A stretch of DNA of 64,000 bases from Microvirga sp. (GTDB lineage Bacteria; Pseudomonadota; Alphaproteobacteria; Rhizobiales; Beijerinckiaceae), in assembly GCF_014699075.1 (NCBI RefSeq), contig NZ_JACXAB010000001.1, forward strand, positions 434,001 to 498,000, given 5' to 3'. How positions within the stretch are numbered: position 1 is the first letter of the stretch; each line of letters begins with the position of its first letter. This document shows, piece by piece, positions 24,459 through 33,650 of this stretch. Under the pieces are notes generated by a model, which was not told the origin of the DNA, did no database searches, and was given only the letters and a program-made list of their open reading frames with translations. Both the position numbers and the translations under genes were made by a program.

Positions 24459-25808
24459 TTACAAATAGTTGATCAGGCTCATGGCCTTGAGTTGTGCCGT
24501 CAGCGAGTAGGACGTCTGGATCTGGGTCATCAGCCGATCGACCCTGATCTTTGCCTCGGCCGGGTCCACCGCCTCCAGATGGATGATCTTCGCATCGAAG
24601 ATATCCTTCTGCAGGCTCATCCGCTCGTCAGCCTCCTCAACCTTCTCCTGAACGGCCCCAAGCTTGGACTGCATGGTGGTCACGCCGGTGGTGGCTTCGG
24701 AGAAGGTTGAGATCGCCGTGTTGACGAGAGCATCCCGTGTTTTCTCACCGAGGCGATCGAGACCAAGCTCAAAGATCATCGAGTAGGCCATAGCCATCTT
24801 CTGGATCCCCTGACCGTTGGCGTTGGTAGATGCCTCCACCTTTTCCGTCGCGGAGATCCTGCTCTGGATGTTCTGGCTCGATGCATTCGACCAGTCCTGC
24901 CAGTTGGACCCTTCGAAAAGCGTCGCGAAAGGACCATCCAGGAAGGCTTTCATGGCGTCTGGCGTGATCGTCGACATGGCCGCATCATTCACCCCGAAGC
25001 CGAAGGTTGACCTGAAGGCCGAGGCAATGGCCGCTTGAGGACTTCTCGTGACGGAACCCGCGACAGGGATTGCCGTGCCGTCCATATCCGTGAAGGATCC
25101 GGTCACATCGGTCTTGCCTGTCAGATCGGTCGATTTCAGCACGAGGTTTCCATTTACCGGATCGCGCGACGCCTGTACTCCGCTGAGGGTGCTGGCGGTG
25201 ACCGCTGCATTGATCGACGCCACAAGATCGTCGACGGTGGCCTCTGTGGTGACACTGAATACCTGATCCGGCGTTCCGCCGACGCTGAACCTGATGACGT
25301 CTCCGGGGGACAAGCCCGACACGGGAATGCTGACATCCGCACGCAAGGGAGGCGTTCCGCCCTCATAATCGTTCAGCGGCTTCTCCTGGGAGTTGATGCC
25401 CCCGAAGATGTATTGCCCGCCCACATTGCTGTTCATGGACGAAATCAGGTTCTGGAGATTGGCTTTCGCCTGATACATCAGCGTCGGGATGCTGGATGAG
25501 CCCAGCGGCGTCGCGATGAGTGCATCCATGAACTTGTCGCCGGTGGTACGGACTTGATCGAGGGACGTGGTGCTCGACTTCATCCTGAGCAGGATCGAGG
25601 CATTGCTGTCGATCAGGGCGTCGATCTCGGCACGATCCTGGCGCAGGGACAGGGTCTGGCCGGTCTTGTAGCCGAGCTTCAAGCCCACATCCGCGTCGCG
25701 GCCGGTGACAAGCTCCTTGTTCGCCTTCACAATGCCTGTCTGCAGCTTATCGAGCGACGTCTTGGATGAATTCCAGAGCGCCAGCGTCGAGACAAAAGTC
25801 GTTCTCAT
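24459..25808 (-). CDS. flgL: FlgL, hook-filament junction protein (HAP3)
   Basis: A 449-residue FlgL with flagellin-like N- and C-terminal helices (SLDKLQTGIVKANKELVTG; KIRVDRLMTQIQTSYSLTAQ) joining hook and filament. The central QYIFGGINSQEKPL is a FlgL hallmark. The protein is longer than a usual FlgL of 300-350 residues because a beta-rich insert around residues 165-250 resembles a segment of FlgE. It starts three bases after flgK ends, so the two are tightly coupled. Confidence 0.9.
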   Translation of the reverse strand: MRTTFVSTLALWNSSKTSLDKLQTGIVKANKELVTGRDADVGLKLGYKTGQTLSLRQDRAEIDALIDSNASILLRMKSSTTSLDQVRTTGDKFMDALIATPLGSSSIPTLMYQAKANLQNLISSMNSNVGGQYIFGGINSQEKPLNDYEGGTPPLRADVSIPVSGLSPGDVIRFSVGGTPDQVFSVTTEATVDDLVASINAAVTASTLSGVQASRDPVNGNLVLKSTDLTGKTDVTGSFTDMDGTAIPVAGSVTRSPQAAIASAFRSTFGFGVNDAAMSTITPDAMKAFLDGPFATLFEGSNWQDWSNASSQNIQSRISATEKVEASTNANGQGIQKMAMAYSMIFELGLDRLGEKTRDALVNTAISTFSEATTGVTTMQSKLGAVQEKVEEADERMSLQKDIFDAKIIHLEAVDPAEAKIRVDRLMTQIQTSYSLTAQLKAMSLINYL

Positions 25809-25811
25809 GGA

Positions 25812-27275
25812 TTAGCCCACCACGCTGAGGAGTGTCTTGAGCATCTGATCGATGACGGAGAGAAGCTTGGCCGAAGCGGAATAGGATTTCTCCAGCTGCA
25901 GCATGAGCGCGGTCTCGTCATCCATGTTGACGTCCGTCGCGTTGGACAGCGCCTCGGATGCATGGCCGAGAAGGGTCGTCTGGTATTCCACCCGCTGATG
26001 GGCGCTCTGGCGCGTCGCCTCAAGCCAGCTGCCCGAGGACGAGGCAAGGCTCAGAAGCGATGCCTGAGGTCCGAACCCCAAGCCGGTGTTGATTGGACGC
26101 TGAACCGACATGGCATCCACGAGGCCGGACAGGCGCCCGGAGAAGGCGGCATTGGCTCCACCGGCAGGGTTATAGGTGTAGTCCGCCCCATTGATTCCGC
26201 CGTCGCGGATCAACGCGAACTTGCCGCCCTCGGCCGGATTGACCGCAGCGTTCACGCGAAGCACCCCGGCAAGACCTGTTGGAGCCGGCGTTCCCGGCAC
26301 TCCAATGGCAGCCGGATAGGTGAAGATGCCCGGCCTGTCGGCCTTTGCAGGCACCGTCTGGTCCCTCTCCGCGAAGGCTTCGACGAGGGTTCTGGCGATC
26401 TCGTCGAGCTGCTCCTGGTAGGTGACGGATGCACCGTCACGCAGCTGGGTCAGCCCCGCGATGTTGCCGGAATTCAACGGCATCGGTGCACCCGGCCCTG
26501 TGACGCGGATGCCGTCGATCAGCACATCCGCTCCCGTCACCGCAGGCCCGAACACGGTCGTCCGTGAGAACGTCACCGTTCTTGGGATCCGATCGAAGAG
26601 CGGAACGCCGCTGTCGGTATAGAGAGCGACATCGTTGCCGGCACGGGGGACGACCGTGATGCCGATCTCCTCCGACAGCTGCGCGATCAGGCTATCGCGC
26701 TGATCCATCGCATCGCTCACGTCGGCTCCCAGAGCCGATCCGCTCATCACCTGGTTGTTTGCCTTCTCGTATTTGAGAAGGAGGTCGTTGATGCGCGCAA
26801 CCGAGTCACCGATCTGGCCGTCGGCTTCCAGGCGGACAACCTGAACCGTGGACGTGGCATCGTTGAGGCTCGTCGCCATCTCCGTGGCGGCCTTGACGAA
26901 AGCCTGGGCAAGGTCAGGATTGTCCGGCGCATTCGCATAGAGCTGGAGCGCGCTGTTCAGGGTTCCCATGCGGGCCGCAGGCGATTGGTCGAGCTCCGTG
27001 TCGCCAATGGTCGCGCTGAGCTTCTGCAGTCCCTCGAGAAGAGCCTTCTGGGTTGCGGCACTGGAGGTGGTCTCCAGCATTTTCGACAACAGGGCACTGT
27101 CGCTTGCGCGCAGCACCGTGATCCTGGCGAACCCGCCCGTTGTCGTGAGCGCCCCGATCTTGCGGGAATAGCTTGGGTCCGCAGCGCCAGCCGTATTGCG
27201 CGACACGAGCGCCATCTGGGACTGCGAAGCCTGGAGCGATGAACGTGCCGTGTTGTAGGCAACAGACAAAGACAT
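25812..27275 (-). CDS. flgK: FlgK, hook-filament junction protein (HAP1)
   Basis: A 487-residue FlgK. The N-terminal SVAYNTARSSLQASQSQMA and the core LKYEKANNQVMSGSALGADVSD with DQRDSLIAQLSEEIGI are characteristic, as is the C-terminal DVNMDDETALMLQLEKSYSASAK. It forms the first ring of the hook-filament junction. It lies between flgE (30 bases upstream) and flgL (three bases downstream), the order seen in Sinorhizobium. Confidence 0.93.
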   Translation of the reverse strand: MSLSVAYNTARSSLQASQSQMALVSRNTAGAADPSYSRKIGALTTTGGFARITVLRASDSALLSKMLETTSSAATQKALLEGLQKLSATIGDTELDQSPAARMGTLNSALQLYANAPDNPDLAQAFVKAATEMATSLNDATSTVQVVRLEADGQIGDSVARINDLLLKYEKANNQVMSGSALGADVSDAMDQRDSLIAQLSEEIGITVVPRAGNDVALYTDSGVPLFDRIPRTVTFSRTTVFGPAVTGADVLIDGIRVTGPGAPMPLNSGNIAGLTQLRDGASVTYQEQLDEIARTLVEAFAERDQTVPAKADRPGIFTYPAAIGVPGTPAPTGLAGVLRVNAAVNPAEGGKFALIRDGGINGADYTYNPAGGANAAFSGRLSGLVDAMSVQRPINTGLGFGPQASLLSLASSSGSWLEATRQSAHQRVEYQTTLLGHASEALSNATDVNMDDETALMLQLEKSYSASAKLLSVIDQMLKTLLSVVG

Positions 27276-27305
27276 GGATCAATGGCCCTGGGGCAAGAGT
27301 GCAGG

Positions 27306-28796
27306 TTACCGCTTCAGGTTCATCAGAACGTCGAGCAGCTCCGACCCGGTCTGGAAGACCTTCGAGTTCGCCGTGTAGCTGGTCTGGGCCTCGATCATCG
27401 CCGTGAGCTCGGTGCCGATATCGACGTTCGACCCCTCAAGGGCTCCTGAAGCGATCGAGCCGAAGCCGGACATCTCAGGGAAGCCGACCTGATAGCCGCC
27501 GGAAGCCGCCGTCGTCTCGTACACGTTGCCAGCCCGGGGGCTGAGGTTGTCGGGGCTCGGGACTGTCGCAAGCGGGATCCGATAGGCGCCCACGCGGGTG
27601 CCGTCCTCATAGACCGCGTAGACCGTTCCATCGGCGGCGAACTCCACGTCCTTGACGGCCGACGGTGCGTTGCCATTGGAGCTGCCGGTAACGTTGTATT
27701 CGCCTGCGAGCTGCGTCATGCCGGTCATGTCGAGGCTGAACGCCTCGCCACCGGGGATGTTGAAGCCCAGCGCGCCCGATCCGGTCAGCTTCCCGTCCGC
27801 ATCGAAGTTCAGCTCCATCGATGTCGTACCGGTGAGCGGCTTGGTGGGATCGCTGCCGTTGAAGACGCTGACAGTCCATGTATCGGCATCGATCTTCGAA
27901 AGCGCGATGTCGATTTTGATCGGATTACCGACCTTGTCATAGACCTGGAGCGACGATGCCTTGCTCACCGCGGTGAAAGAGCCCGCCACATTGGTCGAGA
28001 AGGCCGGATCGGTGGACGTCAGGATCAAGTCGCCGGTCGCATTCGTGGAAGCGTTGACGCCAGTGAGGGTACCGGCGGTTACCGCAGCGTTGATGGCTGT
28101 GGCGACTTCGGCAGGCGTCTTCTGTGTTGTGACGTCAAAATACTGGTTCGCGCCGCCACCGACGCTGAACGCGATCTGCGCGCCACGGCTCACGCTGGGA
28201 GCCGAGAAGAGAACGCTGCCGGCCACGGGCGGCGCTGCGCTTGCAGGCGTTGTTGCACCGGTCGCGACTGCGACAGGCTGGCCGAATGGAAGATTGCCTT
28301 TGAACGTCCCTGCCGTCGATCCCGTCGCCTGCATGCCGAAGGAAGCCATGTTGACCGGCTCGACGCCATCGAGGCTGTTCAGGGAAGGATCAACCGCCTC
28401 GGTTCCGAGCTTGTAGCCCATCAGCGTGAAGCCGGCTGCGTTGATCAGGTTGCCGGTTCGGCCATCTTTGACGAAGTTGCCGGCACGGGTGAGATACGGA
28501 GAGCCGCTCGGATCCGACACCACGAAGAAGCCGTTGCCTGAGATCGCCAGGTCCGATCCCGACGTCGTGTAGGCGATGGGCCCCTGGTCGGCGATGGTGT
28601 AGCGGACACGGCTTGTGACGGAGCCGGAGTTATAGTTGCCTTCGCTCGAGGGCAGGATGAGCGACGAGAACTCCGTCGAGGCGCGCTTATATCCAGTCGT
28701 GCTCGAATTCTGGATGTTCTCGGCGACAGTCCCCAGCTTATTGGACTGGGCGTTCATGCCAGAGACGCCGCTACGAAGAACGCCGTAAAGACTCAT
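27306..28796 (-). CDS. flgE: FlgE, flagellar hook protein
   Basis: A 496-residue hook protein. The N-terminal SGMNAQSNKLGTVAENIQN and the C-terminal ASGALEGSNVDIGTELTAMI...SKVFQTGSELLDVLMNLKR are the D0 helices shared by the axial family. The middle includes the hook-type GSVTSRVRYTIADQG and a flagellin-IN-like module around residues 200-280. A copy of the CCTCGCACAAGC motif lies 40 bases upstream of the ATG at 28796 and likely marks the promoter of the flgE-flgK-flgL-flaF-flbT-flgD-fliQ unit. Confidence 0.95.
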   Translation of the reverse strand: MSLYGVLRSGVSGMNAQSNKLGTVAENIQNSSTTGYKRASTEFSSLILPSSEGNYNSGSVTSRVRYTIADQGPIAYTTSGSDLAISGNGFFVVSDPSGSPYLTRAGNFVKDGRTGNLINAAGFTLMGYKLGTEAVDPSLNSLDGVEPVNMASFGMQATGSTAGTFKGNLPFGQPVAVATGATTPASAAPPVAGSVLFSAPSVSRGAQIAFSVGGGANQYFDVTTQKTPAEVATAINAAVTAGTLTGVNASTNATGDLILTSTDPAFSTNVAGSFTAVSKASSLQVYDKVGNPIKIDIALSKIDADTWTVSVFNGSDPTKPLTGTTSMELNFDADGKLTGSGALGFNIPGGEAFSLDMTGMTQLAGEYNVTGSSNGNAPSAVKDVEFAADGTVYAVYEDGTRVGAYRIPLATVPSPDNLSPRAGNVYETTAASGGYQVGFPEMSGFGSIASGALEGSNVDIGTELTAMIEAQTSYTANSKVFQTGSELLDVLMNLKR

Positions 28797-28835
28797 GGAT
28801 AGCTCCTAGGTTTCAGCTTGGACTTAACACCACGA

Positions 28836-28859
28836 CGCTTGTGCGAGGCTGTGTTGGCC
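28836..28859 (-). promoter_or_regulatory. Flagellar-locus motif upstream of flgE
   Basis: Read on the minus strand the core is CAGCCTCGCACAAGCG, preceded by GGCCAACA. It lies 40 bases upstream of the flgE start, in the 93-base gap after fliI. Its 12-base core is identical to the copy upstream of the MCP gene. Confidence 0.6.
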
Positions 28860-28889
28860 CGTGTTTTGGATGGGGTCGAAGGGGACATG

Positions 28890-30221
28890 CTATTGTCTCA
28901 GGATCTGGGCCAGATCCATGAAGGCATCACGGCTGGCCGGCATGGACGGATCCTGCCGCAGGGCCTCGTAGATCTTCGGGACGAGCACCGCGGCCTGGTC
29001 GAGTTCCTGATCGTTCCCGGGGTGATATCCGCCCATGAGTCTGAGATCGCGCGTATCCTCGAATCGAGCGATGAGGCTGCGCAGGCGGCGGACGAGCTCC
29101 TTCTGATCGCTCGACCACACGTGATCGGCCAGACGCGAGATGGAGCCCAGAACGTTGATAGCCGGATAGCGCCCCTGATCGGCAATGGCGCGATCAAGAA
29201 CGATATGACCGTCGAGCGTTCCGCGGATGTTGTCGGCCACCGGGTCGTTGTGGTCGTCTCCATCGATGAGCACCGAGAAGATGCCGGTGATGGCCCCCTT
29301 CCCCTCCTCGCCCGGGCCGGCGCGCTCGAGAAGGCGCGGCAGATCGCTGAACACGCTGGGTGTGTATCCGCGCGCGACGGCGGGCTCGCCCGCAGCAAGC
29401 GCCACGTCGCGGGCCGCGTGGGCATAACGGGTCACGGAGTCGACGATGAGAAGGACCGATTCGCCGCAATCGCGGAAGTACTCCGCCAGCGCCACGGCCG
29501 TTCTCGGCGCCTGGCGGCGCATCATCGGGCTTTCGTCGCCGGTGGACACAACCATGATGGACTTGTGGAGATTGGCCTGGATGGGCCCCTCCAGAAACTC
29601 CCGGACCTCGCGCCCGCGCTCACCCACCAGAGCGACCACAATCGTGTCGAAGCCATCGCACTTCGCCAGCATGGTCAGGAGGGTGGACTTGCCGACGCCC
29701 GAACCGGCGAAGATGCCGATGCGCTGCCCCTTGCAGATGGGAGTGAACAGGTCGATCGCCTTTACGCCGGTCCTGAGTGGTTCCTTGACCCTGGAGCGCA
29801 GCATGGCCGATGGGGGCTCGGCATCGTTCTGGACCGTTGTCGCGCCCGGGATGAGAGGACCCAATCCGTCCAGAGGTTCTCCCAGGGCGTTGATCACCCT
29901 CCCGCGCCAGCTGTGATTGGGGCTTAAGCCGACATCTCCGACTAGGAAGGCGGGCATGCCGAGGCCGGCCTCGATCCTTCCGTTGAAGGGTTTGACCGTG
30001 ACGCCGCCGCCGTCGATGCGGACGACCTCTCCGATTTCAGTTTTGCTCTGAGCTGAGAACCCGACCCGATCTCCGAGCTTGACGAACTGAGACAGGCCGG
30101 CGACGCGGTAATAGCTCGGCGTGACCTCATTGATGACGCCGCTGATCCTGACCTTCCGTCGCGCCCCACCTTCGGTGAGAACAAGCTCTTCGAGCGACTG
30201 CAACGCGTTCATGGCAGCCAT
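28890..30221 (-). CDS. fliI: FliI, flagellar export ATPase
   Basis: A 443-residue F1-like ATPase of flagellar type III export. Walker A is GIFAGSGVGKSTLL (around residue 167), the arginine-rich VGERGREVREF follows, and Walker B is SVLLIVDSVTRYAHA. The N-terminal beta barrel begins at RKVRISGVINEV. The first five bases overlap the flgF stop (ATGA), so it is coupled to flgF. Its regulator FliH is encoded at 41456. Confidence 0.96.
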   Translation of the reverse strand: MAAMNALQSLEELVLTEGGARRKVRISGVINEVTPSYYRVAGLSQFVKLGDRVGFSAQSKTEIGEVVRIDGGGVTVKPFNGRIEAGLGMPAFLVGDVGLSPNHSWRGRVINALGEPLDGLGPLIPGATTVQNDAEPPSAMLRSRVKEPLRTGVKAIDLFTPICKGQRIGIFAGSGVGKSTLLTMLAKCDGFDTIVVALVGERGREVREFLEGPIQANLHKSIMVVSTGDESPMMRRQAPRTAVALAEYFRDCGESVLLIVDSVTRYAHAARDVALAAGEPAVARGYTPSVFSDLPRLLERAGPGEEGKGAITGIFSVLIDGDDHNDPVADNIRGTLDGHIVLDRAIADQGRYPAINVLGSISRLADHVWSSDQKELVRRLRSLIARFEDTRDLRLMGGYHPGNDQELDQAAVLVPKIYEALRQDPSMPASRDAFMDLAQILRQ

Positions 30222-30946
30222 CAGGTGCTAGGGCCCAGGGTTTTGATCGCATCCATGAGCGTTGATTCGCTCTCCTGGATTGTCGTCGCGGCGCTCTCGA
30301 AGCTCCTCTGAACGGCAATCATCTTGGTCATTTCCAGGACCGGATTGACGTTGGAACCCTCACTATAGCCCTGCTGGATCCCGTTCGCGTTGAAGTCCTG
30401 AACGACAGCGCCAGGGATGCTCGAGATCACTCCCGAGTTTCCATAACGTGAGAGCTTGGCGTCTGGATTCAGGCTGAAGAGGCCGATAGCCCCGACTTGG
30501 TTAGTCCCCTGGGAGATCGTGCCATCCCGGCTGATCGTGGGAGTTCCTGCCATCGGGTCGAGCGCAATGGGAGCTCCGCCCGCATCAAGAACCTGGAATC
30601 CCTCGACGGTCAGCAGATCACCGTTCTCGTTCATCTTGAGGCGGCCGTCCCGGGTGTAGACGGGGCCGTTGGGACCGCTGAAGGCGAACCAACCCTCGCC
30701 TTGGATCGCGACATCGAGCGGGTTGTCCGTCTTGACGACGGGACCCGTGCGCCGGGACACGAAGTTCTGTCCGGACGATGCAAAGGAGACGTTCTCCTTT
30801 GCGGCCAGCGACAGGATCTCCTCGAATTTCACCTCGTCGGCGCGAAAACCGCCCGTGTTGATGTTGGCAACATTGTTCGCAATCGTGCTGAGGCGCTTTT
30901 CCATGGCCACTTGGGCGGACAGCGACACATAAAGCGAAGATTGCAT
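30221..30946 (-). CDS. flgF: FlgF, proximal rod protein
   Basis: A 241-residue axial protein. The N-terminal SSLYVSLSAQVAMEKRLSTI with IANNVANINTGGFRADEV is the rod-protein signature; the C-terminal YSEGSNVNPVLEMTKMIAVQ matches FlgF/FlgG. It is assigned FlgF because flgG is encoded at 47984 and because flgF-fliI is a common rhizobial pair. I chose the ATG at 30946, which follows GGAGGAG; an earlier in-frame start adds 11 unconserved residues. Confidence 0.9.
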   Translation of the reverse strand: MQSSLYVSLSAQVAMEKRLSTIANNVANINTGGFRADEVKFEEILSLAAKENVSFASSGQNFVSRRTGPVVKTDNPLDVAIQGEGWFAFSGPNGPVYTRDGRLKMNENGDLLTVEGFQVLDAGGAPIALDPMAGTPTISRDGTISQGTNQVGAIGLFSLNPDAKLSRYGNSGVISSIPGAVVQDFNANGIQQGYSEGSNVNPVLEMTKMIAVQRSFESAATTIQESESTLMDAIKTLGPST

Positions 30947-31060
30947 CTGAACTCCTCCAGCCTGCGTCCCGCGGGACACCGATGTTACCGGGTGGCGCGC
31001 CAGCCTTGCCAGGTACGGCAGCTGCAGGCCCGGTGATCCATGCAGGAGCGATAGTCGAGC

Positions 31061-31076
31061 AGCCTTGCATGAGGCT
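31061..31076. promoter_or_regulatory. Flagellar-locus motif in the flgF/motA divergent region
   Basis: AGCCTTGCATGAGGCT is an inverted repeat with 5-base arms (AGCCT/AGGCT). Read on the minus strand it is AGCCTCATGCAAGGCT, sharing CCTC-N2-GCAAGG with the flgB copy. It lies 115 bases from flgF and 83 bases from motA and could serve either direction. Confidence 0.5.
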
Positions 31077-31158
31077 TGCTCCCGCAGTTCCAGCTTCGCG
31101 CAAGCCTCCGGGATTAGGACATCGTCAACAGGTTGAATTTCGATAGGGGACTAAGGCA

Positions 31159-32040
31159 TTGGGCGTTTTGATCGGACTGGCAGTTGCCATCGGCTCGCTC
31201 GTCAGCGGCTATGTCGCCATGGGTGGGCATTTGGCTGTTATCTGGCAGCCTTGGGAATATGTGATCATCTGCGGCATCGCGATCGGCACCTTCATCATTG
31301 CCAATCCCATGTCCCTGGTGAAGGACACCGGGCGCGCTGCCCGTGAGGCGATCTCCGGCGCTGTCCCGAAGCGGGAGCACTACCTCTCGATCCTGGGCCT
31401 CCTCTACGCCCTGATGCGGGAGCTGAAGAACAGGCCGCGCAACGAGGTCGAGGGTCACATCGACCAGCCCGAAGAATCGGAGATCTTCAAGTCGTTCCCG
31501 AGCGTCCTGAAGGACAAGGACCTGACCCTCTTCATCTGCGACTACGCCCGCCTGATCATCATCGGCAATGCCCGTCCTCATGAGATCGAAGCGCTCATGG
31601 AAGAGGAGATCGCAACCCTCAAGCGCGATCGCACGAAGCCTTATTATTCCATCAACACGGTCTCGGAAGCCCTGCCCGCTCTTGGCATCGTGGCTGCTGT
31701 GCTTGGAATCGTGAAGGCGCTGGGCGCCATCGATCAATCCCCGGCGATCCTGGGCGGCCTGATCGCCTCGGCGCTCGTGGGAACATTCGTGGGCATCTTC
31801 ATCTCCTATGCGTTCCTCTCGCCGCTCGCCAACAAGGTCAAGGCGACACGCGAGAAGCAGACCCGCGTCTACGTCATCGTGAAGCAGGCGCTCATCGCCT
31901 ACATGAACGGCGCTCTGCCGCAGATTGCCGTCGAGCATGGCCGCAAGGGCATTTCGGTGGAATACCGCCCGACTATCGATGAGGTCGAAGCCGCCACCAC
32001 GACGGGCGGCCGGTCCGAAGATCTGAAAGAGGCGGCCTAA
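31159..32040 (+). CDS. motA: MotA, flagellar stator proton channel subunit
   Basis: A 293-residue stator protein with four membrane helices: two at residues 1-50 (GLAVAIGSLVSGYVAMGGH; YVIICGIAIGTFIIANP) and two at about 165-225 (LPALGIVAAVLGIVKALGAI; ALVGTFVGIFISYAFLSPLA). The cytoplasmic loop carries the charged residues that contact FliG. It starts with TTG at 31159 after AAGG; the encoded MGVLIGLAV matches the family N-terminus. FliM follows after three bases. Its partner MotB is encoded at 40254 in another operon, as in Sinorhizobium. Confidence 0.95.
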   Translation: MGVLIGLAVAIGSLVSGYVAMGGHLAVIWQPWEYVIICGIAIGTFIIANPMSLVKDTGRAAREAISGAVPKREHYLSILGLLYALMRELKNRPRNEVEGHIDQPEESEIFKSFPSVLKDKDLTLFICDYARLIIIGNARPHEIEALMEEEIATLKRDRTKPYYSINTVSEALPALGIVAAVLGIVKALGAIDQSPAILGGLIASALVGTFVGIFISYAFLSPLANKVKATREKQTRVYVIVKQALIAYMNGALPQIAVEHGRKGISVEYRPTIDEVEAATTTGGRSEDLKEAA

Positions 32041-32043
32041 CCG

Positions 32044-32973
32044 ATGAGCGGAACACAGAGCGCCAACGACATTCGCGACATGCTGCTGGACTCGGCGGGC
32101 CTCTCGCTCGACCGCCTTCCGATGCTGCATGTCATCTTCGACCGCATGACCACGAGCTGCGCCGAGCATCTGCGGCATATGGCGGCCTCGCCCATGTACT
32201 ACTCGCTCAGCGGCCTCGAGAGCGGGCGGGTCAGCGAAATTCTCGAAATCTACGAGGCCAATGCAGTCGCCGGCATCTTTCATGCTCCCGAATGGGACAG
32301 CCACATCCTGATCGGGTTCGATCGCGACTTCATCTACACGATGGTGGAAGTGCTCTTCGGATCCGACGGATCCGAAGCGCCCGTCGAGGAGGCTCGCGGC
32401 TTCTCGACCATCGAGCTGCGCATGGCGCAGACGCTGTTCGAGCAGGTGGCCAAGGCTCTGCAGGCCTCCTTTGCGCTGGTCGCCGACACCAAGTTCAAGC
32501 TCGAACGCATCGAGACCCGCATGGACTTCGCGGTCATCGGGCGCCGGAACAATCAGGCAGTCGCTGCGAAGTTCCTGCTCCAGGCGCTGAACCGCGGCGG
32601 CGAGATGTTCGTCGTCATCCCGCAATCGGTGTTGAACCCGATGCGCAAGGTGCTCTCCCGCGTGGTCTCCAGCGAATCCTCCGGCCGGGATCCCCGCTGG
32701 ATGAAGCAGATCGCAACCGAGGTGAAGAAGACCGAGGTGACGCTCAAGGCGGTTCTCGAGGAGCGCTTCCTCTCACTGGGCGAGATTGCCGATCTGAAGG
32801 TGGGCGATGTGATCGAGCTGCAGGCGACGCCCCGGAGCCGAGTCAAGCTCGAAGGCAATCATCAAGGCCTGTTCTGGTGCAATATCGGCCAGTCCGACGG
32901 CACCTATGTCCTTAAGGTCGACGAACACATCGATCAAGAAAAGGAATTCCTCGACGATGTCCTCCCTCGCTAA
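32044..32973 (+). CDS. fliM: FliM, flagellar switch protein
   Basis: A 309-residue C-ring protein. The middle CheC-like domain (GIFHAPEWDSHILIGFDRDF; GFSTIELRMAQTLFEQ) contacts FliG, and the C-terminal SpoA-like domain (EVTLKAVLEERFLSLGEIADLKVG) pairs with FliN. The N-terminal CheY-binding peptide is divergent, NDIRDMLLDSAG in place of the classic SQxEIDALL. It lies three bases after motA, and its end overlaps the next gene by 17 bases. Confidence 0.95.
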   Translation: MSGTQSANDIRDMLLDSAGLSLDRLPMLHVIFDRMTTSCAEHLRHMAASPMYYSLSGLESGRVSEILEIYEANAVAGIFHAPEWDSHILIGFDRDFIYTMVEVLFGSDGSEAPVEEARGFSTIELRMAQTLFEQVAKALQASFALVADTKFKLERIETRMDFAVIGRRNNQAVAAKFLLQALNRGGEMFVVIPQSVLNPMRKVLSRVVSSESSGRDPRWMKQIATEVKKTEVTLKAVLEERFLSLGEIADLKVGDVIELQATPRSRVKLEGNHQGLFWCNIGQSDGTYVLKVDEHIDQEKEFLDDVLPR

Positions 32974-33268
32974 CATCATCCTCTTCTTGGCCCTCGTGAC
33001 AACCAGCATCATGGTTGCGGTCATGTATGTGAAGCTCAAGAAGCTTGATCGGTACCATGCCGAGTATCAGCAGATCTTCGACAGGACCGGGGACGCTCTC
33101 AAGGGCGCTCAGATGGCCGTCATGAGCTTCGGAACTGAGGGCAAAGAGACGCTCGCCATGCTCGGTGCGCGCATCGAGGAGGCTAAGGCGGTCGCGGCCC
33201 AGCTGGAAACCCTCACGCGAGAGGCAAGCCGGCATAACCAGTCACGCTCCAATTCTCTTAATTCGTAA
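32957..33268 (+). CDS. Small membrane-anchored coiled-coil protein between fliM and fliN
   Basis: A 103-residue protein starting at the ATG at 32957, inside the end of fliM (17-base overlap). An N-terminal membrane helix (residues 2-22, LANIILFLALVTTSIMVAVMYV) is followed by a charged helix with coiled-coil features (LGARIEEAKAVAAQLETLTREA). It resembles the small proteins of the DUF6468 type found near fliM in other alphaproteobacteria, but this is a weak resemblance. Genetic coupling to both fliM and fliN implies a role near the switch complex. Confidence 0.7.
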   Translation: MSSLANIILFLALVTTSIMVAVMYVKLKKLDRYHAEYQQIFDRTGDALKGAQMAVMSFGTEGKETLAMLGARIEEAKAVAAQLETLTREASRHNQSRSNSLNS

Positions 33269-33279
33269 GGTTCGTTCCT

Positions 33280-33636
33280 ATGACAAATCCCTTCGATCCT
33301 AAGTCTCAAGACAAGGCCATCTGGCAGCAGGAGAGCGCCATCTCCTCGCAGGACGACAAGCTCGGCGGCGGCAGGAATTTGGACTCGATCCTGCGCATCC
33401 CGGTCACGATCCAGGTCGTTCTCGGCTCCGCAACCATGCCTGTCGCCAACCTGATGAAGCTCGGCAGGGGCGCCATCGTTCCCCTGGATCACCGTGTGGG
33501 CGAACCTGTCGACGTCGTTGTCAACGGCCGCATCATCGCCCGCGGCGAGGTGGTGGTGGTCGAAGACGACAACTCCCGCTTCGGGATCTCGCTCACCGAG
33601 ATCGTCGGCCCTCCGAGCAACGATCTTAACGGCTGA
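33280..33636 (+). CDS. fliN: FliN, flagellar switch protein
   Basis: A 118-residue FliN of the C-ring. The SpoA domain (ILRIPVTIQVVLGSATMPVANLMKLGRG; LDHRVGEPVDVVVNGRIIARGEVVVV) is nearly complete and defines the family. The first 35 residues are an acidic or polar tail. It lies 11 bases after the coiled-coil protein and 14 bases before fliG. Confidence 0.96.
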   Translation: MTNPFDPKSQDKAIWQQESAISSQDDKLGGGRNLDSILRIPVTIQVVLGSATMPVANLMKLGRGAIVPLDHRVGEPVDVVVNGRIIARGEVVVVEDDNSRFGISLTEIVGPPSNDLNG

Positions 33637-33650
33637 AGTGGCTTTTCCGC

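Noticed and set aside
31114-32625. A 503-codon frame antisense to motA-fliM
   Set aside because: Shadow of two well-conserved genes, crossing their boundary.
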